Below, piece by piece: positions 13,484 to 26,044 of a stretch of 64,000 nucleotides of DNA. Source of the DNA: Tamarix chinensis (taxonomy: Eukaryota > Streptophyta > Magnoliopsida > Caryophyllales > Tamaricaceae); the NCBI GenBank assembly GCA_030549775.1, contig CM060177.1:93310736-93374735 (forward strand). The letters are read 5' to 3'. The notes under the pieces are model-generated. The model saw only the letters and a program-made list of their open reading frames with translations, searched no databases and was not told the origin of the DNA. Every line of letters starts with the position of its first letter. Within the stretch, counting starts at the first letter, position 1. Both the position numbers and the translations under genes were made by a program.

Positions 13484-13610
13484 AGAATTTTTCTTATATT
13501 CTTAGATTGAAAATAGTTATGATGATGCCAATGATAATGATAAATACTATAAACAATAACAACAACAACTAATAGTAGTAAAAAAAAGGTAAGCCTAATA
13601 ATCTCTATTT

Positions 13611-14019
13611 TATAGTAATAAAAGAGAATAATGTTATATATCCAAATGCTAAACCTAAACCAAAAACAAAACGTTTCTAAAAACATGCATATCGATGCAC
13701 TAATTTTATTTTTTATTGATAATTAAATAAAAAAACTAATAATAATACACTAAAAAATTATGGCATAAAAATACAATAAATTTATTATCAGTATTATTTC
13801 TTGTATAATCATCACTATTATTGCTATTATAATAAAAAAAATTACTATTTTTGTGCCATCATTTTATTTTATTTTGTATTTTTATTAGTTTGTATTACCT
13901 AATTATTAATTAAATATAATTTTAGTGCATTAAATTATATTTTTTTAGAAAAAGAAATTGGTTTTTTTTAGTTTAAAGTTTGGACATATAACATTTTTCA
14001 ACAAAAGATAATGCTATAT
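13611..14019. mobile_element. Palindromic (fold-back) MITE, about 410 bp
   Basis: The left arm 13611-13775 and right arm about 13853-14019 are imperfect inverted copies. Matching blocks are AATGTTATATATCC against GGACATATAACATT, ATGCACTAA against TTAGTGCAT, and AAACTAATAATAATAC against GTATTTTTATTAGTTT. The centre is near 13815. There is no coding capacity. Arms of about 160 bp with a short loop fit a MITE of the fold-back or Mutator-like type. The target duplication is not clear. Confidence 0.65.
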
Positions 14020-15178
14020 TTTATGGATTTTACTTTTTTTCTTCACAAATTTTCTCTATTTCTCTTTTTTGTTTCAACTAGATTTGAAAACACTTAATAC
14101 ATAAAATATTTATATTCAATATAGAACCATCTATATGGGAATAATTATTACATAAATTATAATTACTACATTATTTTATAAACAAAGGATTAGTTGCGAG
14201 AGGCATAAGCTAGTTTGATAGATATTTAATGAGTCTCAATACCAGAGTTAACACAATCAAAAGACTAAATTAGAAATGAGAAGAAAAATAACAAATTTAA
14301 GTAGAAAAAAATAGAGATAATATCCAAAAATCTAAATAAAACCACGCCATAATCCCTTAGAAAATGTATTTTCATTGTACCCATATTGAATTCGGATGAG
14401 GCATGTTTTATTTGCAAAGGAAAATTCCATATTATAAAGAATTTCCATGAAAATATGAAGTGCAAAAGAAAAAGGTATGTACTTCATTAATAAGGTACTT
14501 AGAGTTAGTGTTGAGATAGTGGTTTTATGTAAAGCTAGAGTTTTTCGTGTATAGTATTTCCTCAAATTGATGCAGTTGGAGTAAATTTGTGTTGTTCCAA
14601 GCTAAATTTGTGGTGAACGTACAGTTAAATAGAGGTAGTGCATCTTTAGCTTTCAAATGCTTAATGCACATGCAAGGAATTAGGGGTCTCTAAGCAAAGA
14701 TGTAAAACAAAGCCTTTATGAAGCCTCTTAATGTCTGAGGCTTGCTTAGTGTAAAGGAAGTAATTTACTTAGTCAGTTGTAGGAAATAATTTTTTTTGTA
14801 AGTAATAGCATTTTATGCTTTGTACATATCTCCTCTTCCCTAAAAATAATAGTTAAGAGCTAATATAAGGGTTAAGAATAATTAACAACTCAAGAAACAT
14901 GGCTTACTTGGGTCTAGCTAAGTAAGTTACTTCCTTAGGAATTGTATAGAAAATAAGGTGAAAAAACAGGAAATAATCTTTACCTTTGATGTTCATTTAC
15001 TTCCAACCAGATAAAATAAATTTTTATCATTTCGACAAAATTACTACTTTCTCCCTCTACTAACCCCCAACCATTATATCATGTTAATATTAACACAAAA
15101 CATCATGTATATTATGTTTTTATAAGGCATGGCATGTTTTACAAGGAAGTAAAAGTTAGAAGAAAGATTATCTTTCAA
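14020..15178. other. AT-rich intergenic DNA, no feature recognised
   Basis: Open frames here (14265-14465, 14332-14565) are short, in AT-rich DNA, and resemble no protein I know. I see no splice signals, RNA gene or repeat boundary. Confidence 0.5.
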
Positions 15179-15236
15179 TAGCATAACTGGTGAAGTGCAT
15201 AAGCTTAATATGTATAAGGTCTGTATTCAAACCCTA
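15179..15236 (+). mobile_element. tRNA-like (SINE-type) head
   Basis: A TAGCATAACTGGTGAAG box A-like segment (15179-15195) is followed about 25 bases later by CTGTATTCAAACCC (15221-15234), like a pol III box B. It has no tRNA cloverleaf potential that I can confirm, so a decayed SINE head is more likely than a tRNA gene. Confidence 0.4.
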
Positions 15237-15239
15237 TGT

Positions 15240-16330
15240 ATTACAATTTTGTTTCGTGTGTATTTCTCATTTTAGTAAATAGAGAATGTGTATTCTTAGA
15301 GAGAAAGATGTGTATTTATTATAAATATACTGTGTATTTCCTTGAAAATATGTTCATTTCTCATTATAGAGAATGAATAATAATTATTCTGACCATGGAT
15401 TATGTGTATTCTTATAATAATGGAAGATGTGTATATGTGTTCAAATATTAGTATTTCTTCTTAAATTTACATAATTAAAAAGGATAAGCATTCCTTTTCT
15501 AAAATATGTGCATTATTGTTATGGAAGGTGTGTATTTGTTTTGAAGCATATGTGTATTTTTCCTTTGCACTTGTTTGAATAATAAATATGTCTTCTTGTC
15601 CTGGAAGATGTGTATTTATATTCTAGAAGACATGTATTTTTGTGTTGGAAGAATGCATAGTTATAATAAAAAAAATGTATATTTTAATATTGAAAGATGT
15701 GTATTTATATTATTGAATATGTGTCTTCTTATGGTGAAAAAATATGCATCTATAGAAAATTGTCTTAATTGAATAAGATTTAGCCTAGTGGTAAATATCA
15801 ACTCTTGGGTACTATAGATTCCAATTTTGAATCCTCTCTTTCCTCTTTCAATATTGTAATAACACATTTATGGTGATATCACCTATATATCATTTTATAC
15901 TTGCCTTCACATGCTCCTTATGCATAAAAATATGTGTCTTATAGTTTAAAAGATTTGTATGTTTTACTCATAAAAATGTGCATTTTTATTATCAGAACGT
16001 ATATCGATAAAAAAAAGAATATTATTTAACTAAAAGAGATGCATTTATGTCGTGGAAGATGTGTATTCTTGTATTTGAAGAATATCTATAAAAATAATGA
16101 ATATTATAGTATTGAAATGCATGTATTCTTATCTTGAAAGATATGTATAGTAGTATTATAAGATGTATATCTGGTTTTTAGATTTGTATATATCTTCTTG
16201 CACTGGTATTAGTAAAACCTGTGTATTTATATTATAGAAAATACGTATTCTTATAAAATGTAAATATTTCCACATATAAATGTGCAATTTTTGTATGCTT
16301 CTAAAATATAATATGAAAGTCTAATTCTAG
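15240..16330. repeat. Degenerate minisatellite, GAAGATGTGTATTYTTAT core
   Basis: Variants of GATGTGTATT plus T/A-rich spacers recur every 30-50 bp for about 1.1 kb (for example near 15310, 15424, 15605 and 16058). The array is interrupted by a tRNA-like head at 15781. The short open frames here (15575-15772, 15661-15867) are repeat by-products. Confidence 0.65.
15781..15850 (+). mobile_element. tRNA-like (SINE-type) head inside minisatellite
   Basis: TAGCCTAGTGG at 15781-15791 fits the box A consensus well. CCAATTTTGAATCC at 15821-15834 fits a mutated box B at tRNA-like spacing. The minisatellite continues on both sides. Confidence 0.45.
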
Positions 16331-16889
16331 AGAAAATTCTAAGAATGATTTTAGCATAATTTTATTTATTTTTTAATAGCTTAAACTAAAGATAATTATT
16401 TTTAAAACTGTGTAAATAATGTCATGATATCAACTAGTAGCATGATCTCTTCTATTACTAGTAGTAGAGTGCAAATTATGACCTAAAAGATGCAAAGAGT
16501 AAAATCAAACTAACTTATACAAATTAATTAATAAGTATCTTAATCAACCAGCCAAACTATTATGACAATGTATCTATAACTAACCAAAAATTACATATAA
16601 CCTACTTGAATAAATCATACAACATTTTAATATAATTCCTATGTAATTGGCCTATTTTGTTTATTTTTAAAACTCAATTTCTTCACCTATAAAATCGATC
16701 CTTATGAAAAGCTTTATAAAAGAAATGCCTTAATCAATAAATTAAGATATTAATATAAAAAACATTGAAATATTAATGTAACACACGTATATGTAATACA
16801 AATAAGGAATAGTTAAAAGAATATTATTGATTGGATCAAATATATAAAGGGTGTTTGATAGATATAAAGAGTAAAAATTAAAGCTAAGT

Positions 16890-16955
16890 GGCTTCAAGGA
16901 TTCAAACTCTAGATTATCATGTACTTACATGATGCCAAGACCACTAAACCCTATC
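16890..16955 (-). mobile_element. tRNA-like (SINE-type) head, minus strand
   Basis: Read on the minus strand, GGTTTAGTGGTCTTGGCATC (16931-16950) gives box A and AGAGTTTGAATCCT (16897-16910) gives box B. This is the third such head in 2 kb. Confidence 0.4.
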
Positions 16956-17069
16956 TAGTATATATGTTTATATATTCTATATAATTCTAGAGGCCTTATA
17001 TCCTTTCTAGGCCTTAGGCCCGGTTGTAGTCTGCCTAATCCTTAGATAAGGTTCATGCATATGGTAATT

Positions 17070-17255
17070 TAATGCTAGTAAATAGATCAATATAAAAGAT
17101 AGGCTGCAAACCTGTCTTTTTTTGTCATTGATGCATAGTTAGGTATATAAGATACAATAGTTTTTCCAACTTCCTATACTTAAGCAACAAGTATAAACTA
17201 ATTTCTAATGACTGAGATTACAATCAGTTGGCTCTGAATAATTTAAAACTTTACC
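17070..17255 (-). repeat. Copia 3' LTR (approximate)
   Basis: It matches the divided copy at about 36895-37014 plus 43331-43385. The limits are set by where the two copies stop resembling each other, so each end may be off by tens of bases. Confidence 0.5.
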
Positions 17256-17259
17256 AGGG

Positions 17260-17760
17260 GTGGGGCACAATCAATTTGGATTGTAACAACTTAAAAATGA
17301 CTATTTAAGTGCCTTAGTGAAAATATATATCATTTGGTCAACCATTGAGAGGTACCTAACCAGTGATTATTATGATGCACTTTCTCATGGACGAATGATA
17401 GTCCACCTATATTTGTTTGGAGTATTGGTGGAAAATAGGGTATTGTGTCATGTATCTTACACTTAGATTATCACAAAATAATATCAAGGGGACGATATAG
17501 GGACCCTAATTTCTTTGAGCATTTGTTTAAGCTAAACAATTTTAACTGTGGTAAAAGCAAGACCTTGATATTTAGTCTCAGTACAAGATTGAGCAACAAA
17601 TGATTTATTTTATGATGGCCAAATGATTAAATTAACACCATAGAATATAACATAACCATGAGTACAATGATAATTGTTTGGATTATCGACCAAGTCAACA
17701 TCTAAATATGCAATTAAGGATTAATGTGAGGCTAAACAAAGAGATAAGTCATAAGAGATA
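17260..17760 (-). pseudogene. Copia RNase H remnant
   Basis: On the minus strand near 17670-17700 the frame reads AYLDVDLVDNP, corresponding to the AYSDADWAG motif of copia RNase H. The rest is broken by stops. It follows the RT remnant in the expected copia order. Confidence 0.5.
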
Positions 17761-18099
17761 GTACCATAGAGATATCAAAATATATGTTGGAGTACCCTCT
17801 AGTGGTGAAGCATTGGATGATGCATAAATTGATATACCCAATTGAAAACAAAAGAAATGTCTAGATGAGTGATAATTACATATTGTAGTACATCAACATC
17901 ACTACAAAACATAGTGGGATCAATCATAGATGATCCAAGAGTTTAGTGTTAGGCTTAGTCGTTGATGAAATAAACTTTTCTTAGTGCAACTAAAACTTCT
18001 TAAAATTTTCCTAGATGCACTAACATTACCATTGGTGCAATCCATTCGCAGTATGTGGCACTTCAAGCCCTAGAAAGTAAGACTGAAAATCAAGATCCT

Positions 18100-18720
18100 A
18101 GGTGGAAAATAAGTGGTCAAGTGTATGGGTAAAGGATTTAATAAATATTGAGTCATTTATAGCAATAATAATATCATCAACATAAATAAGTGCATAAACT
18201 AAGGGGTTATTAATGAGACAAACAAATAATGAGGAGCCACTATAGCACCAGGAAAATCCAATTTGATGAGAAGTTTCTTGTAGCTTGTGAAACCATGCCT
18301 TAGGGACCTATTTTAGCCTATGGAGGGCTTTGTAAAGTTTGCACACATAATTTGGGTGTAAGAGGTCAACATATTGTTTCTTTGAGGTCGCCATTTAGGA
18401 ATGTATTATTAACATCTAGTTAGCACAAGTATTAACCATGAGTGAGGATAAGAGAGAGAAGAAGGCAAATTGTGGTGGGTTTAACAATTAGGCTGGTAGT
18501 GTTAAAGACACCAATCCTAGGTTTTTGATCAAAGCCCTGATCCACCAAACGAGCTTTATATCTTGCCATTGATCCATATACATTATGTTTAACCCAAAAC
18601 AACCACTTTATACCTACTAAGTATGTGGGAGTTTGGGAATGAGGCTCTTAGTAGAATTACGTAACAAAGTAACATCTTCAACATGCATGGTAGTACATCA
18701 AGCTATCTCTCTAAAAGCCT
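18100..18720 (-). pseudogene. Copia reverse transcriptase remnant
   Basis: Minus-strand translation shows a DVNNTFLNGDLKE-like segment near 18380-18420, a degraded KALYGLKQAPRAW block near 18300 (KALHRLK, stop, VPKAW), and YVDDII around 18172-18187. These are the usual landmarks of copia RT, in which the YVDD aspartates bind the catalytic metal. Stops and frameshifts interrupt it. The Pro/Thr-rich open frame at 18719-19105 lies between integrase and RT, like the variable linker of copia polyproteins. Confidence 0.75.
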
Positions 18721-19572
18721 AAACAACAGTGTAGAGAATAGTGGGTATGGGTGAGGTAGGAACATCAAGGACTTTAGGTTTGAGGTTGTTGGTTTTTGCA
18801 TGAGTGACCATGGTGTGAGTGCATTGAGGGGTAGGTTGTAAGTGTGTAGTTGAGGGAAAATTAGTGTTCATAAGAGTGGAACATAAGCTAGGCATAGGAG
18901 TATGAGGGGATACGTGTTTTGTTTGAGGTTGAGTTGTAGAAGGTGGCATGTCGATAGATGGAATAGGAGACCTATAGGGAGGTGACACAACAAGAATGGT
19001 GTTTGGTGTTATGTTAGGTGGTGTGACCAAGGACATTGGAAGAGGGTTATGTAAAGTTTCTTGGTGTAAAAGACTAAGGAGGTAAGAGAAGGTGAAGTGG
19101 AACACTATGATGTAACTCCAGTGGTATGAGTTTGATAGGGAAATTGTGAATCATCAAATCCTACATAACAGGTTATATACGCACACTAGGAAATTAGGAG
19201 GAGACATAAGTCGTCGTGGTGTTTGGAACTATATCCAATAAATATGCATGAGGTGGACCAAAAGGACATTTTATTGGATTGATATGGATGTGTATATAGG
19301 AAAAATAAACACCCAAAAGTGCATAGGTGGGAGTAGTTGGGTGAATGGTGAAATAGAATTTAGTGAGGCAATGAGTGATTAAGAATGGGAGTAATTGTGT
19401 AGTTAATGAGATAAATAGCAGTGTGGAAGGGATTCTTACACAAGGTAAATGGTAATTGGGTATGAGCAAGTAGTGATAAATCTTTGTTAACAATGTCACA
19501 GTTTCATCTTTCTACAAAATCATTTCGTTTAAGCATGTGTAGACATGAGACTCGATGCCCTATCCCATTTTT

Positions 19573-20100
19573 TTATAAAAAATGAGACACATTGCCATAT
19601 TCTCTACCACAATCTGTTTGAGTAAATTTTAATGGGAAATTGAAATTGATTAGCGATGATAATATGAAGAGAGAAAAAAATTTCAAGCACTTGAGATTTT
19701 TGTTGCATAAAATATATATGATATATTTAGAGTGATCATCAAGGAAAGAAGCATAAAAGTAGTTATAATCATAGTATGTCACAATTGAAATTGATTCGTG
19801 ATCAAAATAAATGAGATGAAATAGAACATGAGAATGTATATGAGACACAAACATATGAATATGGTGAGTTTTTCCAAGAGACACAAATGAAAGGATGCAT
19901 AGGATATGATATAGGTTAAGAGAAACTAGAGACAACCTAACTCTTCACATACTTATTTGGATTCCCTAGATGAGCATGGCACCATTGTAGAACTACTTTA
20001 ACACCTAAAAAGGTAGTTGGTGAGGAGGCAACAATGGGAGGAAATTTGTAAAGGCCATTTTCAAGATAATCCTAAAGGAGCATAAGACCCTTAGAATTTT
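19573..20100 (-). pseudogene. Copia integrase remnant
   Basis: The minus frame at 19573-19935 holds FLDDHSKYIIYI and, about 40 residues on, QTDCGREYGN. These match the FxDDxSR...W and TDGGGEF segments around the DD(35)E catalytic residues of copia integrase. One glycine is replaced by Cys. A degraded zinc-binding HHCC region lies upstream (19940-20000). The ORF ends before the catalytic Glu region. Confidence 0.75.
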
Positions 20101-20208
20101 TCATAACAAAAGAGTTAGCAAAGAACTCAATGGAGTCATTATTATCTTTTGTGAATTGTGACATGTCCATAAGATATTTCGATATGTGTGGAACACATAA
20201 TAAATTAA

Positions 20209-20442
20209 TTAAACAAGTGGGTGAGAGTGTGTCAATAATGTAGATGATCCAATATGAGATATAGGTAGCTTCATGACATTTCCCACAGCTAATTTCTCGT
20301 TCTTGGTGTATTCATCATGAATGGACAAATTATTAATATTTTCAATTACATAGTTAGAGGCTCCTAAATCTAGATACCAAGATATATCATGGTGCGAATC
20401 ATGTCCAACTAGCATGGTAGAAATTTGAGGGGTGTTCTCCAT
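20209..20442 (-). pseudogene. Copia aspartic protease remnant
   Basis: The frame contains WYLDLGASNYVIEN, corresponding to WYLDSGASNHMT of copia proteases. The catalytic D is kept but the usual Ser/Thr of D(S/T)G is Leu, which would be expected to kill activity. It lies directly downstream of gag in the minus direction. Confidence 0.75.
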
Positions 20443-20525
20443 GACATGAGCATGATCAAAGTGATTATAACATTGAAGAGAAATTTGACCAAATTTAGAA
20501 CATATATGACATTGAATATGATTCC

Positions 20526-21021
20526 TTAAATTACCTTGTGGGTGAGTAAAGGAAGGTTAACCCACGGTTTGATTTTGGCCATATTGTTGGTGACCTTGTC
20601 CACCATGAATATGGAAGCGAGACCCATGACCTTGATTATGCTGGTTTGTGGAATTGTTGTGCTCAATAGAGTGAAGGTTGTGGGATGGACCAAAAGTTGT
20701 AGTAGTAATATATGCTTATAGCATATTGTTCCTTGAGCTCCCAAGGTGCTCTTCTTCTTGTAAGAGCATATTGAGTATGTCTTAACAAAAATTGAATCAT
20801 TCCAATCAATAATAGAGGTATAGAAAGTAGAATAGTCATCACCTGACCCCATTAGAATATATCTAACTATGTCATTATAGGGTTCAGAATGGAGATTAGC
20901 ATTGAGCACATGAACAAGGTGTTGTTTTTACTCAACATAATCATGGTGAGTGTTTGCAATTGCACACATATTTGCATAACTTGTGCGTGGGTTTGAGATT
21001 TGAATATGTGTTCAACAGTGA
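20526..21021 (-). pseudogene. Copia gag remnant, C-terminal part
   Basis: The minus-strand frame at 20526-20909 (about 127 residues) precedes the protease. The segment DDYSTFYTSIIDW resembles the middle of copia gag proteins. Its upstream half is displaced to 36454-36800 by the solo LTR inserted at 21022. Confidence 0.5.
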
Positions 21022-22484
21022 TGTAACAACCCCAAATTTAGTACTAAAAATTTTCATTTTAGCAAAAGTAATTATGTAAAATAAATGGGTGTTGCTGCCA
21101 CGTCCAACACAAAGAGATGTATGACCAATACTTAACCCATGTCGTAAGGTTAAAGCCGCTCAAATATGATAGTTAAGTGTGGTTAGCACTTAATATAAGG
21201 TTAAAACAAAAGCAATAGAAAATAATAAAGCATAAGAGATAATGGATTTAAATATAATAAATGAATGCAAAAATTGATGTCCCAATAAGGGAACACAAGA
21301 AAATGGTATATACAACAACAAAAAAGGCACCAAATAACCCTATCAACACTCGTTGACCCACCACAATCAATAGATCCTATAAGATTAGGATTAACCATTA
21401 AATAGGCAGGAGACTATAAAACAAAACCCATCAGTATAACAATACTAAGTAAAATACAACACAACACTAAGAATGCAAATATCACATAGCGCACACAAAA
21501 GGCAACTCAAGGAATAATGGCATAATGCATCCAATAGTATAAACCAACTAAATACCAAAAGCATGTCATAGTTTATATCACAACATAGGTTGCATGCTTA
21601 TCTTATCACACTTACCATATTATGAATGTTTCATTAATCTAATTATACTAAAGGTGTCTCTGAACGAGGAAGACATTAAATTATAGTCAAGACCTTTCCA
21701 ATTACCACTTCCATACCACACATAAACCAATATAATAATACAATTACTAACCAATATACCAAATTAAAATAGTGCATAAAGAACTATCAAACCAACATAC
21801 CAAAAAAAAAAAAGTATTGCATGGAGACAACTAACAAACTAAAACCAAGTATTGCATAAAGGAAACTACCAAATTAGTAAACCAAAACCAAGTAGTGCAA
21901 GGAAGAAGCTACTTAACCAACAATCTAAAACAATCTAATTAAGTCCTCATACAAGAGTTACCTCCATTTTTAATTACTTGAGGGAATATAATCACAACCA
22001 AAGGATACTCACATGCATTGGTCACAGTGGCACACAAGCAACACAATACCCTTAACCTTTATAACCTAGAGATGCACTAAGTAGTAAGTACCCTTGTCAC
22101 ACTAGTGCAACAAGGCGATACAATATTCTTCTATTCTAGGACACCTAATCCTTGAGTATTAATACCCCCTATAGGGCTCATAAGTCACTTATAGAGTATA
22201 TTAGGGCCTATAGGTCACTTATATAGTAAAGTAGGACCTTAGTTGAAATGTTAAGGCATCTTATGAAACCACTAAACCAAATCGAGGGCTCATATCTCAT
22301 CTCTATGATAGCTAACCCAAAAGAGACATCATTCTCAAATCTCAAGGTCTTCTACTTGAAATGATAGTATTTTATTGGGCGATCAAAAATATTACATAAT
22401 ACACATTAGGAAACCAATTCGTACTTAACCATTTTTATTTATTTCTAATCATTCAATTCAATCTAAAGGTTAGCAGTATGGTCC

Positions 22485-23409
22485 TAATGCAGGAGCATCC
22501 GCATTTGATGATCACAGCCTCGTCATTAATTTTTTTCAAGTTTGAGAATCATAAAACTCTCATTACTTTGACAAATTAATCACTACTTAAAAACTAGCCA
22601 TGCAAACTTTGTCAACCTTTTTTACCACCCCCAAAAAACACACCAAAAATGAGCCACGTTTTTCTCTCTAATTTTCCCACTCTTTGTAGTCCATTTTCCT
22701 CTAATATTTTAGCCCCAAAATACCACAAAAATGAAGCCCATTATTTAACCATAATATCCACACAAAATAGACACAATTTTCTCTCAAGTTATATGTCAAG
22801 TCCTTTGCAGCACTTGGGAAGAACAATGCGGATTTTTGGGAAGAATAAGGAAGGCTAGAAGACATTTCTCACTATTTTTTGTCTTATAAAAAATTAAATG
22901 ATCTTTTCTCTTTACTTATAAGTCAAGTGGCAGCTACATGAGTTAAACATATGCTAAGGAGATCCATATATTTGAAAATATGCACCAAAATACCCTACTA
23001 TGACCAAAACTCATAGTTGGTATATTAGGTAAATTTCTTCATTTATTTTAACTCAAATCATATGTATTAGTTGGTTAAGTTGTAACCTTTAATCCTACAC
23101 TTCATCTATAAGTGCCAAGGATAGAATAAAAAAACACAACTTATTTGGGTACAACATTTTCTCTCTAGTAAAACCAAGACCCCCCCCTCTAACTCAAGTG
23201 TAAGAGTTTGAAGTTTGTAAAAATCATTCAAGATTTATTCTAAGATTTTATACCTTAGATGGTTCTTGTGAGTATTTATTAAAGGAGTTACCAATAATAA
23301 ATTTTATTCCCTCAAATATCTCCCCACTCTTCTCTTTAATTTTCAATGTTCTAAGTTAAATTAGAACACTACCTTCTAGTATGACTTAAGGTGGATCTCA
23401 TATGCATCA
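22485..23409 (+). repeat. 5' LTR of the gypsy element
   Basis: It matches 29236-30138 along its length: CAAGTTTGAGAATCAYAAAA, GACAAATTAATCACT, AGTTATATGTCAAGTCCTTT, and the final GGATCTCATATGCATCA. The first base pair of the TGATG terminus has mutated to TAATG. The number of differences seen indicates an old insertion. Confidence 0.9.
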
Positions 23410-23412
23410 ACT

Positions 23413-23424
23413 TAGTATCAAAGC
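23413..23424 (+). other. Primer binding site, initiator Met tRNA type
   Basis: TTAGTATCAAAGC-type sequence three bases after the LTR end matches the plant iMet PBS TGGTATCAGAGC at 10 of 12 positions. Confidence 0.8.
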
Positions 23425-23601
23425 TTAGGTTGCATCAATTTGGGTCTTGTTTTTTCTTCCCATCATTATGTTCTAAACCAAACACCCAAAAAAAATCTAA
23501 ACCAAACACCTCATTTGTATTCGAACCCCAACCCATTTTTTCCCTAGTCTTAACTAAAATCACCTTCCTTTTAACCTTCTAAATTATTTCTTTGGTCTTC
23601 A

Positions 23602-24668
23602 ATGGGAGACCTCCCTTTACCAAAAGGGTTGAGTCTTGAGTAGACAAATAATTTAAGGAGAGATAGAGATATTTAGTCTCTTCAAAATGATATGAGAAGA
23701 GTACTTGATATCTTGGAAACCATAATCCCTAATATGGCCCGAGACACACAAAAAAACATACCCTTAATTTGAGACTCTTATGGGGATGGTGAGCATGTTG
23801 GTAGTGAGGATGGAGAAGATTCATCCTCTAGTGATTCTTCTATAGACCTAAGGAGGAGGGAAAAAAGGAGATAGTTTTCATGATGTTAGGGTCGACGTTT
23901 CGGAGTTTAAAGGCAATCACAATCTCGAAGAATTTTTGGAGTGGGAGTTGAGGTGTAGTAGATTATTTGAGGCTAAGGGCTATTCCAACACCAAAGCCTT
24001 TAAGGTGGTAGTTCTTAAGCTCAAAGTCCATGCTTAATTATGGTGGAAGAATTTGGTTCATAAGAGGAGAAAAAAAAAGAAAAATTAAAATTTAAGTCTT
24101 GGTTGAAAATGAAGAAGTTGATAAAGGAGAGATCCCTTCCTCTTTCTTTCACTCAAGACTTGTACAATAAAATGTCCTCTTTAAAGAAAGGTTCATTAAG
24201 TGTAGAGGAGTACATTAGGGAGTTTGAAAAACTCTCTATTAGGATCATTTTAGATGAGCTAGAATAGTATACCATGCCTCAATTCCTTGGAGGTCTTAGA
24301 CATGACATATCTTGGAAAGAGGAGATGCATAGGTTTTACACCTTAGATGAGCTCTATCATTTAGCCATCAAGATCAAAAAACATAAAAAGGAGAAGAGCG
24401 TTGTGAGATATGGAGGTCCAAATAAGGGATCTAGCACTTTAAGAGAGGTTCCTCCACCATTCAAAACCCCATCAACACCTTTGACAAAAGATATAAAGAG
24501 TAAGGGAGCGGCATTTGGGAATCAAACAAAGAGTGTTAGGTGTTTTAAATGTCAAGATTTGGGGCATTATCAAAACAAGTGTCCTAAAAAGAGGGTAATG
24601 ACCATAATGGATCTAGAGGAGGATAACCAAGAGGAAGAAAGTGAAGAAGAGGAGGATGATTCGGTCCT
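23602..24668 (+). pseudogene. Gypsy gag remnant with zinc knuckle
   Basis: A plausible start ATG GGA GAC CTC is at 23602, but a stop follows after 13 codons and more stops occur to 24270. Between them, fragments read DVSEFKGNHNLEEFLEWE and SLSVEEYIREFEKL, typical of gypsy gag capsid. The open part 24274-24668 continues with FLGGLRHDI and a CCHC knuckle CFKCQDLGHYQNKC, followed by an acidic Glu/Asp-rich tail. Gag would form the virus-like particle and bind RNA. The product is broken and not expected to be made whole. Confidence 0.85.
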
Positions 24669-26030
24669 GATGGGCCAATTCCGCAAGCATACGGAATGTC
24701 GTATCCCACAAGGAATTCGTTGTTAATTACTAAATATTCACCATTTATGACTATCGAGACATATCAAATTTGGGGAGTAGAAAATGGATAATAAAATAAA
24801 ATCAAATAGTAATGATAATAGTAATACAAATCCAATTAAAGGCTTAGGATTGGATTGTCATCATAAATCAATAATTAATAAATAATCAATTTAATTGCCA
24901 AATAATGACCTAAATCCCAGATGGCAAAATAGGCTAAATTAAATAATAGCCTCTTTCAAGGTCTAAAAGTCGTACCTAATCCAAATTAATAACCTATGCT
25001 CATGGTATTAAATCTAATATGTTCTATGCTAAATCAATTAAATCCCTAGGAGACTCTAGCCTACTTTTATGGTTCAATTCTCTCATTCAATTGTTATATT
25101 TCCAATTATTAATCTTAACCTTTTAGTTCTTAAATTAAAACCTATATTTAGTTAAATTGGTGATCAATCAATTCAACCATAAGTGAAGAACTTAATAATT
25201 GAAATCAAGAATTCAAGCAATCGAAATAGAAATTAAACTAATTTATCATTAATCAGCAATTTAAACTAGAACCAATCTTAGATAGGAAATCTACTCACTC
25301 ATAAATAAATCAATAGACACAATAGAGAAATTAAACATTAATGAAATAAAAAGAGCAATAGATTAGAATATAGAACCAAGATGTTAAAGATATAAAGAGT
25401 AGATCTGAATTCGAATGATTACAAAGCTTCAAAATTAAATCTAATGTGTTTTTGCATCTAAGAGAGATGAATACAAAAGAGAGGAATAAAATAGCCTCCC
25501 AAAAATCTACTTTTAGTCATTCCCTCTTAGGTCTAGCAAAATCTATCACCCAATATAACCGTCAAATCCTTTAAAATCATATTGCAAAAATATATATATA
25601 ATACCCAACAAGCTATGTTGGTCAACACGGCCAAGCCGTTTTGGGGTTAGAGATTGAGTAGTCACTCTAAAAACCTGCACGACCATGTTGATCAATATGG
25701 CATGCCGTGTTGGCTCATAATTAACTCATCTAGAGTTAAAATGAGGTGATATTAGATGCATTGGAAAGCTAAGAAGGAGATCTATAACTTTTGTTCTTTG
25801 TAGTTTTCCAAATTCAAATTGAATCAAAGATAAAATTCTTCACTTTTCATTCGAAGCCTTTTATATTGCCTCAATTTAGCCTTATTTGAATCCATTGGGC
25901 ACACCTACAAAAAAATGCCAAAGGACGCAATATCCATAAATCTAACAAAAATCCCACAATATGCATAAATAATACATAGACATATGCATATATAAAGAGG
26001 GAGGATTATCCTAATATTATTCATTTACTA
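24669..26030. mobile_element. Non-coding insertion between gag and protease
   Basis: The acidic gag tail breaks at about 24669 (TGATGGGCCAATTCC...). Gypsy coding resumes near 26030 with sequence leading to the protease. The insert of about 1.36 kb is AT-rich, has no ORF, and carries a double GTCAACACGGCC / ATGCCGTGTTGG motif near 25620-25710. Its right border is near a GAGGGAGG purine run at 26000. It may be a solo LTR or an unclassified insertion. The termini were not proven and no target duplication was found. Confidence 0.5.
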
Positions 26031-26044
26031 ATTTATTATGCCCT

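Noticed and set aside
15781..15850. Possible tRNA gene
   Set aside because: The box A-like word is good, but box B is mutated and no paired acceptor stem could be made out. A SINE head fits better.
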